NCBI RefSeq assembly: GCF_003858535.1
Contig: NZ_RQTJ01000003.1
Span: 9,237 to 73,236 of the forward strand
DNA length: 64,000 bases
Direction: 5' to 3'
Origin: Paenimyroides viscosum
GTDB lineage: Bacteria; Bacteroidota; Bacteroidia; Flavobacteriales; Flavobacteriaceae
The position numbers were made by a program, and so were the translations under genes. Below the pieces are notes generated by a model. It saw only the letters and a list, made by a program, of their open reading frames with translations. It searched no databases and had not been told where the DNA came from. Below, in pieces: positions 9,149 to 18,324 of the stretch. Numbering within the stretch: the stretch's first letter is position 1; every line of letters begins with the position of its first letter.

Positions 9149-10327
9149 ATGCTATTAACATCTGATTTAAAAGAGTTTATCAACAAAAACTTAAAGCAAA
9201 ACATTAATATTTTGGCTTTAAAGAAAAATCCGTTTCCTGATTACGAATGGTCGTGGATTTTAAATCAGATTCAATCAAAACAAAAAGCTGAAAAGAAATT
9301 ACCGACTTGGTTTTCAAATGAAGATGTTATTTTTCCGAGTACATTATCTATCGAACAAACTTCATCGGAAACCTTGGCAAAATTTAAAAGCGAATTAATT
9401 TCTGGTGAAAAACTTATTGACTTGACAGGCGGATTTGGCGTAGATGATTATTACTTTGCAAAGCGTTTTAAAAAAGTTGTTCATTGCGAATTTCAAGAAG
9501 ATTTATCGGCAATTGTTCAACATAATTTTAAGGTGATGAATGTTGATAATATTGAAACCATATCTGGCGACAGTATTTCTCATCTTGAGCAATCAACTGA
9601 AAAATTTGATTGGATTTACATTGATCCTGCTCGAAGAGATGATAAAAAAACGAAAGTTTTTCTTTTGAAAGATTGTACGCCAAACGTAGTTGAATTACAA
9701 GAATTTTTATTTGAAAAATCGGATAACATTCTAATTAAAGTAGCTCCGTTACTTGATATTTCGTCAATTTTAAACGAATTAGTCAACGTTAAAACAATTT
9801 ACGCTATTGGTTTGCATAACGAGGTGAAAGAGCTTTTAATTGTTCTGCAAAAAGGTTTTATTGATCAGCCAGAATTGATCGCTGTCAATATTTCCAACAA
9901 TGGAACTATTCATCATGATACTTTTTCTTTAAATGATACTATTGATTCACAGATGTCTAATCCACTAAACTATTTATACGAACCATTCAGTAGTTATTTA
10001 AAAACAGGTGCTTATAATCAAGTGGCTCAAGTATTTAACGTTAGTAAACTGCACAAGCATTCGCATTTATATACCTCGGATGAATTAGTTGATTTTCCGG
10101 GACGATGTTTTAAAATAGAACAAGTTATTTCGTACAATAAAAAAGACATTAAGTATTTAGAAAATACCAAAGCCAATGTTACCACGCGTAATTTTCCTTT
10201 AAAAGTAGAAGAAATCCGTAAAAAACATAAAATAAAAGACGGTGGCGATTCGTATGTCTTTTTTACGACTGATTTGAATAATGATAAAATTGTGGTGATT
10301 TGTAAAAAAATAACGACCGATAATTAA
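9149..10327 (+). CDS. Class I SAM methyltransferase with a THUMP-like region
   Basis: 392-residue protein of a Bacteroidota family usually described as a THUMP-like-domain class I methyltransferase; its exact substrate is unknown to me, though a nucleic acid is likely. Seen: an N-terminal helical part, motif I LIDLTGGFGVDDYYFA at about 90-105, an acidic ribose-binding residue in HCEFQ, and IYIDPARR at about 157-164, a DPPY/DPAR-like catalytic motif. A C-terminal region with basic residues (EIRKKHKIKDGG) resembles the THUMP-like RNA-binding end. It follows rsmE by 11 bases, suggesting a small RNA-modification unit. A strong hairpin overlaps its stop codon. Confidence 0.8.
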   Translation: MLLTSDLKEFINKNLKQNINILALKKNPFPDYEWSWILNQIQSKQKAEKKLPTWFSNEDVIFPSTLSIEQTSSETLAKFKSELISGEKLIDLTGGFGVDDYYFAKRFKKVVHCEFQEDLSAIVQHNFKVMNVDNIETISGDSISHLEQSTEKFDWIYIDPARRDDKKTKVFLLKDCTPNVVELQEFLFEKSDNILIKVAPLLDISSILNELVNVKTIYAIGLHNEVKELLIVLQKGFIDQPELIAVNISNNGTIHHDTFSLNDTIDSQMSNPLNYLYEPFSSYLKTGAYNQVAQVFNVSKLHKHSHLYTSDELVDFPGRCFKIEQVISYNKKDIKYLENTKANVTTRNFPLKVEEIRKKHKIKDGGDSYVFFTTDLNNDKIVVICKKITTDN

Positions 10328-10344
10328 TCGGTCGTTATTTTTTT
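10304..10344 (+). terminator. Strong terminator overlapping the methyltransferase stop
   Basis: An 18-bp inverted repeat (10304-10321 with 10327-10344, 5-base loop) with A-rich left and T-rich right tails. The core pairs ACGACCGAT with ATCGGTCGT. It can work in both directions and contains the TAA of the upstream gene. Confidence 0.9.
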
Positions 10345-10446
10345 ATGATTTATATATAGTTTAATGATTATCTGAAACCTTGTACCAAAATATTGAGAAT
10401 GTGTCATAAATTAAATATAGAAAGCACTTTTTGTCTATATACTGCG

Positions 10447-10520
10447 TGTCATTCCGTGCTTGACACGGAATCTCATCTTTATTTGATCTTGTGAGATGCT
10501 GAAACAAGTTCAGCATGACA
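10447..10520. repeat. Dispersed palindromic repeat, TGTCATTC family
   Basis: The ends are near inverted (TGTCATTC ... GCATGACA). Inside are two hairpins, TTCCGTG/CACGGAA and GCTGAA/TTCAGC. When translated it gives a false protein stretch (MLNLFQHLTRSNKDE), a pattern often seen in wrongly called Bacteroidota ORFs. A diverged relative lies at 16905-16996. The surrounding 468-base interval holds no gene. Confidence 0.75.
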
Positions 10521-10658
10521 TTGCCGATAAAATTAAAACTTGGTGTAATCTTCCCGATAATCATTTATAGTTTTTATACTGAATGCATATTTTTAGATTT
10601 CTACGGAATGACAAACGAGCAGTGAATTTTAAACTCAATAGAAATTTACTAAACCTCC

Positions 10659-10763
10659 GTCAGTTCGAGCGAAGTCGAGAACTTTCAATACTAAACTTCT
10701 CGATACAATTTTCCTTCATCCTGATAGCTATCGGGACATTGCGAAAAACCTACTCGAAGTGAC
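10659..10763. repeat. Dispersed palindromic repeat, GTCAGTTCGAG family
   Basis: A 105-base element bounded by GTCAGTTCGAG and CTCGAAGTGAC, inverted at 10 of 11 positions. Internal complementary bits include TTCGAGCGAAGTCGAGAA with TTCTCGA, and ATAGCTAT. The structure is typical of REP- or MITE-like intergenic repeats of flavobacteria. A small palindrome (TCTGTAA/TTACAGA) follows at 10769-10783. Confidence 0.75.
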
Positions 10764-10795
10764 ACCAATCTGTAAATTACAGAGACATTTATCTT

Positions 10796-12286
10796 TTAAT
10801 ATTTCAATTCTAACGTTTTAGAAGTTTCCGCTCTTAATTCATTTAATAATTCCGGGTGATCGTTTAACTTCAATCCAAATGAAGGAATCATTTCTTTAAA
10901 TTTTTCCTGCCATTCAGCTGATTTATACTCGTTAGGGAAACATTTTGCAATTAATTTCAACATAATGTTTACGGTAGTTGATGCACCTGGCGAAGCACCC
11001 AACAATACCGCCAAACTACCATCGGCAGCGTTTACCACTTCCGTTCCAAAAGCTAATTCGGCTTTACCCTCTTTATTGCGTTTCATGGTTTGTACACGTT
11101 GACCTGCAATTTCTAAACGCCAATCTTGCTTTTTAGCATTAGGGAAGTATTTTTTTAAGGCTTCAACTTTTTTATCTTCTGAAGCCATTACTTCGGAAAT
11201 CAAGTATTTGGTTAAATCCATATTATCTAAACCAGCGCCTACCATAGTACCTATATTACCTGTAGAAATAGATTTAAAAAGATCCCAATAAGATCCTGTT
11301 TTCAAGAATTTAGTCGAAAATCCGGCATACGGACCAAACAACAATGATTTTTTACCGTTTACATATCGTGTATCCAAATGCGGAACTGACATAGGTGGTG
11401 CTCCGACCGAAGCCAAGCCGTACACTTTAGCAAAATGTTGTTCTGCCAACTTTTCGTCTTCACAAACTAACCATTGCCCAGAAACAGGGAAACCACCGTA
11501 GGCTTTTCCTTCAGGAATGCCCGATTTTTCTAACAATAAAATAGACGCGCCACCAGCACCAATAAAAACAAATTTAGTAGTAATGGTTCGTTTTTGTCCT
11601 GTTTTTAAATCCTTTATAAAAACATTCCATTTATTGTCTTTTGTGCGCTTTAAATCGTACACTTCAGTCTGAAACGAAACATTCACCCCATCTTGATTTA
11701 CCTGATGCTTGATCATTTGACGGGTTAATTCCCCAAAATTCACATCGGTACCTAAATTCATGTGCGTAGCAGCTACTTTATCTTTAGAGTCGCGACCTTC
11801 CATGATTAAAGGCGCCCAATTTTTAATGGTTACAGCTTCTTCACTATATTCCATAGCAGCAAACAAAGGCTGTTTTTTCAACGCTTGGAATCTGTTCCTT
11901 AAAAACGTTACATTTTCTTCGCCCCACACAAAACTCATGTGAGGAACTGTATTTACAAACGATTTAGGCGCTTGAATAATGTTCTTTTTAACCAAATACG
12001 ACCAAAATTGGCGCGATTCTTCGAATTGCTCACAAATATTCAGTGCTTTGGTTGTATCAACCACTCCGTTTTTCTCTGGAGTATAATTTAGTTCACAGAA
12101 AGCCGCATGCCCCGTACCAGCATTGTTCATGGCATCTGAACTTTCTTGGGCAGCACTATCTAAACGCTCTAAAATTTCAATGGTTGCCTTAGGATTTAAT
12201 TCCTTTAGCAACAATCCAAGTGTAGCGCTCATGATACCTGCACCAATTAATACTGCATCGCTTTCTGTATTTTTGTTTGTTGACAT
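10796..12286 (-). CDS. mqo: Malate:quinone oxidoreductase
   Basis: FAD-dependent, membrane-associated enzyme that oxidises malate to oxaloacetate and passes electrons to the quinone pool, replacing or complementing NAD-malate dehydrogenase in the TCA cycle. The 496 residues are the usual length. Seen: the N-terminal dinucleotide fold VLIGAGIMSATLG at 12-24, the family stretch NNAGTGHAAFCELNYTP at about 54-70, and a C-terminal VVNAADGSLAVLLGASPGAS region completing the FAD site. No membrane helix, as expected of a peripheral protein. It follows ruvX by 37 bases. Confidence 0.96.
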   Translation of the reverse strand: MSTNKNTESDAVLIGAGIMSATLGLLLKELNPKATIEILERLDSAAQESSDAMNNAGTGHAAFCELNYTPEKNGVVDTTKALNICEQFEESRQFWSYLVKKNIIQAPKSFVNTVPHMSFVWGEENVTFLRNRFQALKKQPLFAAMEYSEEAVTIKNWAPLIMEGRDSKDKVAATHMNLGTDVNFGELTRQMIKHQVNQDGVNVSFQTEVYDLKRTKDNKWNVFIKDLKTGQKRTITTKFVFIGAGGASILLLEKSGIPEGKAYGGFPVSGQWLVCEDEKLAEQHFAKVYGLASVGAPPMSVPHLDTRYVNGKKSLLFGPYAGFSTKFLKTGSYWDLFKSISTGNIGTMVGAGLDNMDLTKYLISEVMASEDKKVEALKKYFPNAKKQDWRLEIAGQRVQTMKRNKEGKAELAFGTEVVNAADGSLAVLLGASPGASTTVNIMLKLIAKCFPNEYKSAEWQEKFKEMIPSFGLKLNDHPELLNELRAETSKTLELKY

Positions 12287-12323
12287 TTTAAAATGACCTG
12301 TTATTTTAAACTTCCGTTATCTT

Positions 12324-12752
12324 TTAAAATCTATTGCTGCTCATATAATCTTGCAGTAAAATGGTTGCTGCAATTTCATCTACAAGCGCTTTATTTTGAC
12401 GTTGTTTTTTCTTTAAACCGCTATCGATCATTGTTTGAAAAGCGATTTTAGAGGTAAAACGTTCATCTAGCCTGATAATTTCTATCTGCGGATACAGTTT
12501 TGCTAATTTTTCTACGAACTTATTAATTTCAGCTCCAATACTAGATGCTTCATTATTCATACGCTTTGGTTCGCCAACGATGATTTTTGAAACTTTTTCT
12601 GTTTTAAAATAATTTTCTAAAAACGGAAAAATGTTCTTTGTTTCAACAGTTGTCAATCCCGATGCAATGATCTGCATTTCGTCTGTCACGGCAATTCCAG
12701 TGCGTTTTCCCCCGTAATCAATTGCCATAAGCTTGAAATTATTAGTATTCAA
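12324..12752 (-). CDS. ruvX: RuvX/YqgF family endonuclease
   Basis: Small RNase H-fold protein (142 residues). In the family it has been linked to Holliday-junction resolution and to 16S rRNA 5-prime end maturation (YqgF). Seen: MAIDYGGKRTGIAV at 9-22 with the first catalytic Asp, IIVGEPKRMN in the middle, LDERFTS, and an Asp in ALVDEIAATILL near the end, so the acidic site looks complete. The chosen ATG overlaps the end of purM by 11 bases, indicating translational coupling. Confidence 0.93.
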   Translation of the reverse strand: MNTNNFKLMAIDYGGKRTGIAVTDEMQIIASGLTTVETKNIFPFLENYFKTEKVSKIIVGEPKRMNNEASSIGAEINKFVEKLAKLYPQIEIIRLDERFTSKIAFQTMIDSGLKKKQRQNKALVDEIAATILLQDYMSSNRF

Positions 12753-13923
12753 ACGTTCCGTAATTAGATTGTATGGTTAATTTTTTAGAAGTAGAAGCTT
12801 CTACCCTTCCAACAATTTGTGCGTTTACATTAAACGATTTTGAAATAGCTATAATTTCTTCTGCAATTTCAGGTTTAACGTACAATTCCATTCTGTGTCC
12901 GCAGTTAAAAACCTGATACATTTCTTTCCAACCGGTTTGCGATTGCTCTTGTATCAACTTAAATAATGGTGGAACATCGAACAAATTATCTTTAATTACG
13001 TGAACATTATCTACAAAATGCAAAATTTTTGTTTGCGCGCCACCAGAACAGTGAACCATTCCGTGAACATCATTTGCATTGTATTTTGCTAAAATTTCTT
13101 TTATAATTGGTGCGTACGTTCTAGTTGCAGAAAGTACTAATTTACCAGCGTTTATTCGAGATCCTTCAACTTCATCTGTCAATTTTTTAGCACCCGAATA
13201 AATCAAATCTTTTGGTACTGAAGGATCAAAACTTTCCGGATAATTTTCAGCCAAATAGTGTGCAAAAACATCATGTCGTGCAGATGTTAAACCATTGCTT
13301 CCCATTCCGCCATTGTACTCACTTTCGTAAGTTGCCTGACCAAAAGATTCTAATCCAACAATAACATCACCTGGTTTAATATTGGCATTGTCAATTACAT
13401 CACTGCGTTTCATTCGAGCCATAACGGTAGAATCTACAATAATTGTTCGAACAACATCACCTACATCAGCTGTTTCGCCACCCGTAGAATGAATGGTCAC
13501 CCCGAATTTTTTTAATTCATTGATTAATTCTTCCGTTCCATTAATAATAGCCGAAATAACTTCGCCTGGAACCAGATTTTTATTTCTACCAATTGTAGAT
13601 GATAACATAATATTGTCAGTAGCACCAACACACAACAAATCGTCGATATTCATAATAAGGGCATCTTGTGCGATACCTTTCCAAACAGATAAGTCGCCGG
13701 TTTCTTTCCAATAAAGATACGCCAAAGACGATTTTGTACCAGCGCCATCGGCATGCATAATCAAGCAATAATCTTCATCATTTGTTAAATAATCGGGAAC
13801 TATTTTACAGAAAGCTTTAGGAAATAATCCTTTATCTATATTTTTAATAGCATTGTGCACATCTTCTTTTTGGGCAGATACCCCGCGTTGCGCATAACGA
13901 TTTGTAGAATTGTCTGAACTCAT
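12742..13923 (-). CDS. purM: Phosphoribosylformylglycinamidine cyclo-ligase (Bacteroidota type)
   Basis: AIR synthetase; closes the imidazole ring of 5-aminoimidazole ribonucleotide in purine synthesis with ATP. The 393-residue version with the start RYAQRGVSAQKEDV is the longer form of Bacteroidota. Seen: ADGAGTKSSLAY (substrate/ATP region), STGGETADVGD, and a C-terminal MYQVFNCGHRMELYV. The frame opens 17 codons further upstream, but that stretch covers a good promoter, so I place the start at the ATG giving MSSDNSTNRYAQ. Coupled to ruvX by overlap. Confidence 0.94.
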   Translation of the reverse strand: MSSDNSTNRYAQRGVSAQKEDVHNAIKNIDKGLFPKAFCKIVPDYLTNDEDYCLIMHADGAGTKSSLAYLYWKETGDLSVWKGIAQDALIMNIDDLLCVGATDNIMLSSTIGRNKNLVPGEVISAIINGTEELINELKKFGVTIHSTGGETADVGDVVRTIIVDSTVMARMKRSDVIDNANIKPGDVIVGLESFGQATYESEYNGGMGSNGLTSARHDVFAHYLAENYPESFDPSVPKDLIYSGAKKLTDEVEGSRINAGKLVLSATRTYAPIIKEILAKYNANDVHGMVHCSGGAQTKILHFVDNVHVIKDNLFDVPPLFKLIQEQSQTGWKEMYQVFNCGHRMELYVKPEIAEEIIAISKSFNVNAQIVGRVEASTSKKLTIQSNYGTFEY

Positions 13924-13943
13924 ATTTTTTGTGTGTTGCTGTG

Positions 13944-13974
13944 CAAATTTACATCTAAAAACAATGTTTTGCAA
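13944..13974 (-). promoter_or_regulatory. Promoter of purM-ruvX
   Basis: On the minus strand TTG (13974-13972), 20 bases, then TAAATTTG (13951-13944), close to the Bacteroidota consensus. Transcription would start near 13938, leaving a leader of about 15 bases before the purM ATG. This excludes the upstream start for purM. Confidence 0.7.
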
Positions 13975-14100
13975 TGGAATGTAAATTTTATTGTGATAGT
14001 TTTATAACTAAGTGTTTAAGATTAATGAATGTAGTGTAGAAAATAAGGATTTGGGATAAAAGGAATATTGTTTTAATAGAAACTAATTTACAATAAAAAA

Positions 14101-14745
14101 CTACCTATTCTTATCCTCTAACATAGGTACAAACTTAAAATCGCCAAATTCATGTTGTTCAAAATGCGTTTCCGATGTTCTTATTAACAACGTCATTACC
14201 TGAACATCATCTCCCACAGGAATAACCAGCCTGCCTCCTATTTTTAACTGCGCCAATAATGGTTGTGGAACAAAGGGTGCACCAGCAGTAACAATAATAC
14301 TATCAAAAGGTGCGTCTTTAGGTAAACCTTTGTATCCGTCACCAAACGAAACAACTCGCGGTCGATAGCCTAATTTTGGTAATAAAACCGATGTTTTTCG
14401 ATATAATTCATTCTGACGTTCAATAGTAAAAACCTTCGCACCCATTTTGCACAAAACTGCTGTTTGATAACCCGATCCCGTGCCAATCTCCAACACTTTA
14501 TCATCGGTTTTAACTTGTAGTAGTTGCGATTGAAAAGCCACGGTGTAAGGTTGTGAAATGGTTTGTCCGGCACCAATTGGGAAAGCAGTGTCTTGATACG
14601 CAAAATCTTGAAATCCCGATTCTAAAAACAAATGGCGTGGCACCGCATTCATAGCATTTAAAACATTGGTGTCGTAAATGCCTTTTTGTGCTAGTAATTT
14701 TACCAATTGGTTTCGTAAGCCTTGATGTTTTGCAGTATCTTTCAC
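14101..14745 (-). CDS. pcm: Protein-L-isoaspartate O-methyltransferase
   Basis: SAM-dependent repair enzyme that methylates isoaspartyl residues in damaged proteins. The 214 residues match the family. Seen: QTISQPYTVA at 61-70, motif I VLEIGTGSGYQTA at 84-96, and IIVTAGAPFVPQPLL. The start is GTG; an in-frame TAA two codons upstream and no ATG before residue 32 make this the only reasonable start. It stands alone between purM and the divergent dehydrogenase gene. Confidence 0.94.
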   Translation of the reverse strand: MKDTAKHQGLRNQLVKLLAQKGIYDTNVLNAMNAVPRHLFLESGFQDFAYQDTAFPIGAGQTISQPYTVAFQSQLLQVKTDDKVLEIGTGSGYQTAVLCKMGAKVFTIERQNELYRKTSVLLPKLGYRPRVVSFGDGYKGLPKDAPFDSIIVTAGAPFVPQPLLAQLKIGGRLVIPVGDDVQVMTLLIRTSETHFEQHEFGDFKFVPMLEDKNR

Positions 14746-14876
14746 GTTTTAATATCCTTTCATTACAGTCCAAAATTACACATAATTTCAATGTTAATAC
14801 AAGCTTTTCAATAGAATCTTTTTTAGCTGTTGTGTAACTTTCAGCTAATAAAACACTTCGGTTTTCAAATATATTC

Positions 14877-14884
14877 TAACTTTG
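14877..14884 (+). promoter_or_regulatory. -7 box of the Gfo/Idh/MocA gene
   Basis: TAACTTTG followed by C matches TAnnTTTG(C). No clear -33 TTG is seen. Transcription would begin about 10 bases before the ATG, so the mRNA has almost no leader. Confidence 0.5.
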
Positions 14885-14899
14885 CAAAAAACATTCATT

Positions 14900-15865
14900 A
14901 TGTTAAAAATTGGCGTACTAGGCGCAGGTCATTTAGGAAAAATCCATTTACGATTGTTAAATGAATCATTAAAATACAAATTGGTCGGTTTTTACGATCC
15001 CTCTAAAGAAAATGCCGGAAAAGTTTCTGCAGAATTTGGGTATAAATCATTCGATTCTATAAGCGATTTAATTTCAGCGGTTGATGTGGTTGATATTGTA
15101 ACACCTACCCTTTCGCATTATCATTGTGCAGTTGAGGCGGTTAAAGCAGGTAAACACATCTTTCTGGAAAAACCAATTTCGAACACTGTTGAAGAAGCCG
15201 AACATATTATTGAACTTGCAAAAGAATATAATGTAAAAGGGCAAGTTGGTCATGTGGAACGATTTAATCCTGCATTTAAAGCGGTGAAAGATAAAATTCA
15301 CAACCCAATGTTTATAGAAACGCACCGTTTGGCAGAATTTAATCCGCGCGGTACCGATGTTCCTGTGGTTTTAGATTTAATGATTCATGATATCGATGCC
15401 ATTTTAAGCGTTGTAAAATCGCCGGTTAAAAATATTCATGCAACGGGAACTGCCGTAATTAGCGATTCACCCGATATTGCCAATGCACGTATTGAGTTTG
15501 AAAACGGTTGTGTTGCCAATGTAACATCAAGCAGAATTTCAATGAAAAATATGCGTAAAGCTCGATTTTTCCAAAAAGACGCCTATATTTCTGTCGATTA
15601 TCTTGATAAAATCTGTGAAGTTGTAAAAATGAAAGATGCACCAGAAGTTCCGGGCGATTTCGATTTGATTCTTCAAAATGCAGAAGGCGTTAAAAAACAG
15701 ATTTATTTCGATAATCCTTCGGTAGAAAGCAACAATGCCATTTTAGATGAATTGGAAACTTTTGCCGATGCCATTAACAACAATACCACGCCAATTGTAA
15801 CATTAGAAGACGGTACAGAAGCATTAAGAATTGCGCACAGAATCATTAATTGTTTCGGTAAATAA
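14900..15865 (+). CDS. Gfo/Idh/MocA family NAD(P)-dependent oxidoreductase
   Basis: 321-residue oxidoreductase of the glucose-fructose/inositol dehydrogenase fold; substrate unknown, probably a sugar or related polyol/keto compound. Seen: N-terminal Rossmann motif GAGHLG at 8-13, the conserved EKPIS with Lys91, and a C-terminal alpha/beta substrate domain containing the Asp/His of LDLMIHDIDAI. A TTG six codons upstream is open, but the ATG gives the Rossmann strand directly. It is followed 44 bases later by an acyl-CoA dehydrogenase-type gene, not an obvious functional partner. Confidence 0.85.
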   Translation: MLKIGVLGAGHLGKIHLRLLNESLKYKLVGFYDPSKENAGKVSAEFGYKSFDSISDLISAVDVVDIVTPTLSHYHCAVEAVKAGKHIFLEKPISNTVEEAEHIIELAKEYNVKGQVGHVERFNPAFKAVKDKIHNPMFIETHRLAEFNPRGTDVPVVLDLMIHDIDAILSVVKSPVKNIHATGTAVISDSPDIANARIEFENGCVANVTSSRISMKNMRKARFFQKDAYISVDYLDKICEVVKMKDAPEVPGDFDLILQNAEGVKKQIYFDNPSVESNNAILDELETFADAINNNTTPIVTLEDGTEALRIAHRIINCFGK

Positions 15866-15909
15866 ATTAAAAAAAGTATATTCGCATAAATTCGTATTAA
15901 AACATAAAA

Positions 15910-16797
15910 ATGAAAAATATAGCTGTAATTGGTGCAGGAACAATGGGTAACGGAATTGCCCATACATTTGCACAAAAAGGATTTAAAGTTTGTTTAATTG
16001 ATATTTCAGACAAAGCAATAGAACGCGGAATGAACACAATTGTGTCTAATTTAGACCGTATGATTGCGAAAGGATCAATTACCGAAGCTGATAAAAAAGC
16101 TACTATTGAAAATATTATTACGTATACCGATGTTAAAGACGGTGTTGTAAATGTAGATTTAGTTGTTGAAGCTGCTACAGAAAACATCAACCTAAAATTA
16201 AACATCTTTAAAGAATTAAGTGAAGTTTGTAGAGAAGATGTTATTTTGGCATCAAACACTTCTTCTATTTCTATCACGCAGATTGCAGCGGTTGTTAAAA
16301 ACCCGGAACGCGTAATTGGTATGCACTTTATGAATCCGGTGCCTATTATGAAATTGGTAGAAATTATTCGTGGATACAACACGAGTGATGAAGTTACCAA
16401 AAAAATCATGGATTTATCTGTTGCTTTAGGAAAAACTCCAACCGAAGTAAACGATTATCCAGGCTTCGTAGCAAACCGTATTTTAATGCCAATGATTAAC
16501 GAATCTATCGAAACATTGTACAACGGTGTTGCCGGTGTTAGCGAAATTGATACGGTGATGAAATTAGGAATGGCACACCCAATGGGACCATTACAATTAG
16601 CCGATTTTATTGGTTTAGATGTTTGTTTATCGATCTTAAACGTAATGTACGACGGATTTAAAAATCCTAAATACGCTCCTTGCCCATTATTGGTAAACAT
16701 GGTTATGGCAGGAAAATTAGGCGTAAAATCTGGTGAAGGTTTTTATGATTATTCTGAAAGCAAAAAAGCAGAAAAAGTTGCAAAAATGTTTTCGTAA
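15910..16797 (+). CDS. hbd: 3-hydroxybutyryl-CoA dehydrogenase
   Basis: Interconverts 3-hydroxybutyryl-CoA and acetoacetyl-CoA with NAD(P); used in fatty-acid degradation or butyrate-type metabolism. The 295-residue stand-alone form shows GAGTMG at 8-13, SNTSSI at 115-120 and the catalytic dyad His139 (MHFMNP) and Glu151 (KLVEII), then the C-terminal helical domain with YPGFVANRILMPMINE and HPMGPLQLADFIGLD. A hairpin (16819-16849) follows its stop. Confidence 0.93.
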   Translation: MKNIAVIGAGTMGNGIAHTFAQKGFKVCLIDISDKAIERGMNTIVSNLDRMIAKGSITEADKKATIENIITYTDVKDGVVNVDLVVEAATENINLKLNIFKELSEVCREDVILASNTSSISITQIAAVVKNPERVIGMHFMNPVPIMKLVEIIRGYNTSDEVTKKIMDLSVALGKTPTEVNDYPGFVANRILMPMINESIETLYNGVAGVSEIDTVMKLGMAHPMGPLQLADFIGLDVCLSILNVMYDGFKNPKYAPCPLLVNMVMAGKLGVKSGEGFYDYSESKKAEKVAKMFS

Positions 16798-16818
16798 ATT
16801 GATATAAAATAAAGTTTT

Positions 16819-16849
16819 AAAGACGATTGAACGCTGTTCAATTGTCTTT
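16819..16849 (+). terminator. Probable terminator after hbd
   Basis: Inverted repeat AAAGAC-ATTGAAC with GTTCAAT-GTCTTT around a 3-base loop, one G-T pair inside. The T-run behind it is weak, so it may act only partly. Confidence 0.55.
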
Positions 16850-16904
16850 ATGCATTTTTAATAGATACATTTAGTACCTTTATACATACTAATTTCAAAC
16901 CTTT

Positions 16905-16996
16905 TGTCATTCCGAACTGGTCACTGAGCGTAGCCGAAGTGCGGCTTCTCATTATTTATATTTGATATGAGATTCCTAAACAAACTCAGAATGACA
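16905..16996. repeat. Dispersed palindromic repeat, TGTCATTC family, second copy
   Basis: Ends TGTCATTCCGA and TCAGAATGACA are near-perfect inverted copies of one another. Internal parts pair as GAGATTCC-type and CGAAGTGCGGCTTCT hairpins. Same family as the element at 10447-10520 but diverged in the middle. It fills most of the gap between hbd and the DUF1015 gene. Confidence 0.7.
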
Positions 16997-17032
16997 AAAA
17001 ACGTTACCTAGTTTATATTAAGTTTTTATTTA

Positions 17033-18247
17033 ATGGCAGATATAATTCCTTTTAAAGCAGTTCGCCCAGCGGCAGATAAAGTTTCGTTGGTAACTACGCG
17101 TCCGTACGATGATTATTCGGCAGCCGAACTGGCTTCGTGGCTCGATTTTAATCCATTTTCGTTTCTTCATATTGTTAATTTAGCATTTATCAATCAGGAA
17201 AAGATCGATCCATTGCGTCGTTATAAAATGGTGGCAACAAAGTATCAGGATTTTAAGCGCGATGGAATTTTAATTAAGGACGAAAATCCGGCAATGTATC
17301 TGTATCAGATTAAATCGAAAAAAAATAATTTCGTTGGAATTTTAGCAGGAACTTCGTTGAAAGATTACGAAACCAATGTGATTAAAAAACACGAAAACAC
17401 CTTAAAATATCGCGTTGAAAATTTAAAGGATTATTTTAAAGAAACCAAGTTTAATACCGAACCGGTTTTAATGATGTATCCAAATTGTGACGAATTGGAA
17501 CAATGGATTGCCAAAAAAATGAATCAAACGCCTTTGTATGATTTTTCAACAACCAATCGTGAACGACATGTACTTTGGAAAATTGATTCTGAAGAAGAAT
17601 TAAATTTTATTCAAAAAACTTTTAAGGAAATTCCAAATTTATATATTGCCGACGGACATCATCGTTCTGCTACTTCAGATTTACTTTTAAAAGAAAACAG
17701 CAAGAATGCCAGCAATAATATGAATTATTTTATGAGCTTTTTAATTTGCGAAAAGCTGATACAGATTAACGAATACAACCGATTAATTCATGATTTAAAC
17801 GGTATGGAAACCGATGAATTTCTGAATATTCTAAATGAAAAATTCTCGGTTGAAAAGGTTCACGAATATTGGAAACCGACAGAAAAATATACGTTTGGTA
17901 TGTATTTGGAAGGATCGTTTTATTCGTTAACTTTAAAGAATATTCCTGATAAAGAACAGATAAGCGATAATTTAGACGCTCAAATTCTGTACGATTTAAT
18001 ATTAAATCCTTTATTAAACATTAAAGATTTAAGAACCGATAACAGAATTAGTTACATACCGGGAAATAAAAATATTATGGAACTGGTTAACAAAGTAGAT
18101 AATGGTGAATTTAAAATTGGTTTTATATTGTATCCATCATCGGTAAACGAAATTAAAACCCTTGCCGATAACGATTTAACCATGCCTCCAAAAAGTACTT
18201 ACATAGAACCTAAACTGCGTAATGGTTTAATTATTTACGAATTTTAA
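17033..18247 (+). CDS. DUF1015 family protein
   Basis: 404 residues, recognisably DUF1015 (SerC-neighbour family; function not firmly established). The hallmark YIADGHHRSATSDLLL is at about 205-220. The beginning IIPFKAVRP and the middle AGTSLKDYETNVIKKHENTL also fit the family. In many bacteria DUF1015 genes lie near serine-biosynthesis genes, but here the neighbours are hbd and a PLP-binding YggS protein, so no pathway is shown. No signal peptide or membrane segment; cytosolic. Confidence 0.85.
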   Translation: MADIIPFKAVRPAADKVSLVTTRPYDDYSAAELASWLDFNPFSFLHIVNLAFINQEKIDPLRRYKMVATKYQDFKRDGILIKDENPAMYLYQIKSKKNNFVGILAGTSLKDYETNVIKKHENTLKYRVENLKDYFKETKFNTEPVLMMYPNCDELEQWIAKKMNQTPLYDFSTTNRERHVLWKIDSEEELNFIQKTFKEIPNLYIADGHHRSATSDLLLKENSKNASNNMNYFMSFLICEKLIQINEYNRLIHDLNGMETDEFLNILNEKFSVEKVHEYWKPTEKYTFGMYLEGSFYSLTLKNIPDKEQISDNLDAQILYDLILNPLLNIKDLRTDNRISYIPGNKNIMELVNKVDNGEFKIGFILYPSSVNEIKTLADNDLTMPPKSTYIEPKLRNGLIIYEF

Positions 18248-18324
18248 GTTAAACCTATTTAAAATAATTATAAACGATTCTTTAAAACTTTGTGTAAAAA
18301 CTTAAAAACTTTGTGGTTAAAAAA

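Noticed and set aside
10361..10564. Minus-strand 67-residue ORF
   Set aside because: Its translation is the typical false protein produced by the TGTCATTC intergenic repeat; it has no start context and is not a gene.
13924..13974. Longer N-terminus of purM
   Set aside because: The region contains a near-consensus promoter and the extra residues are not part of the family.
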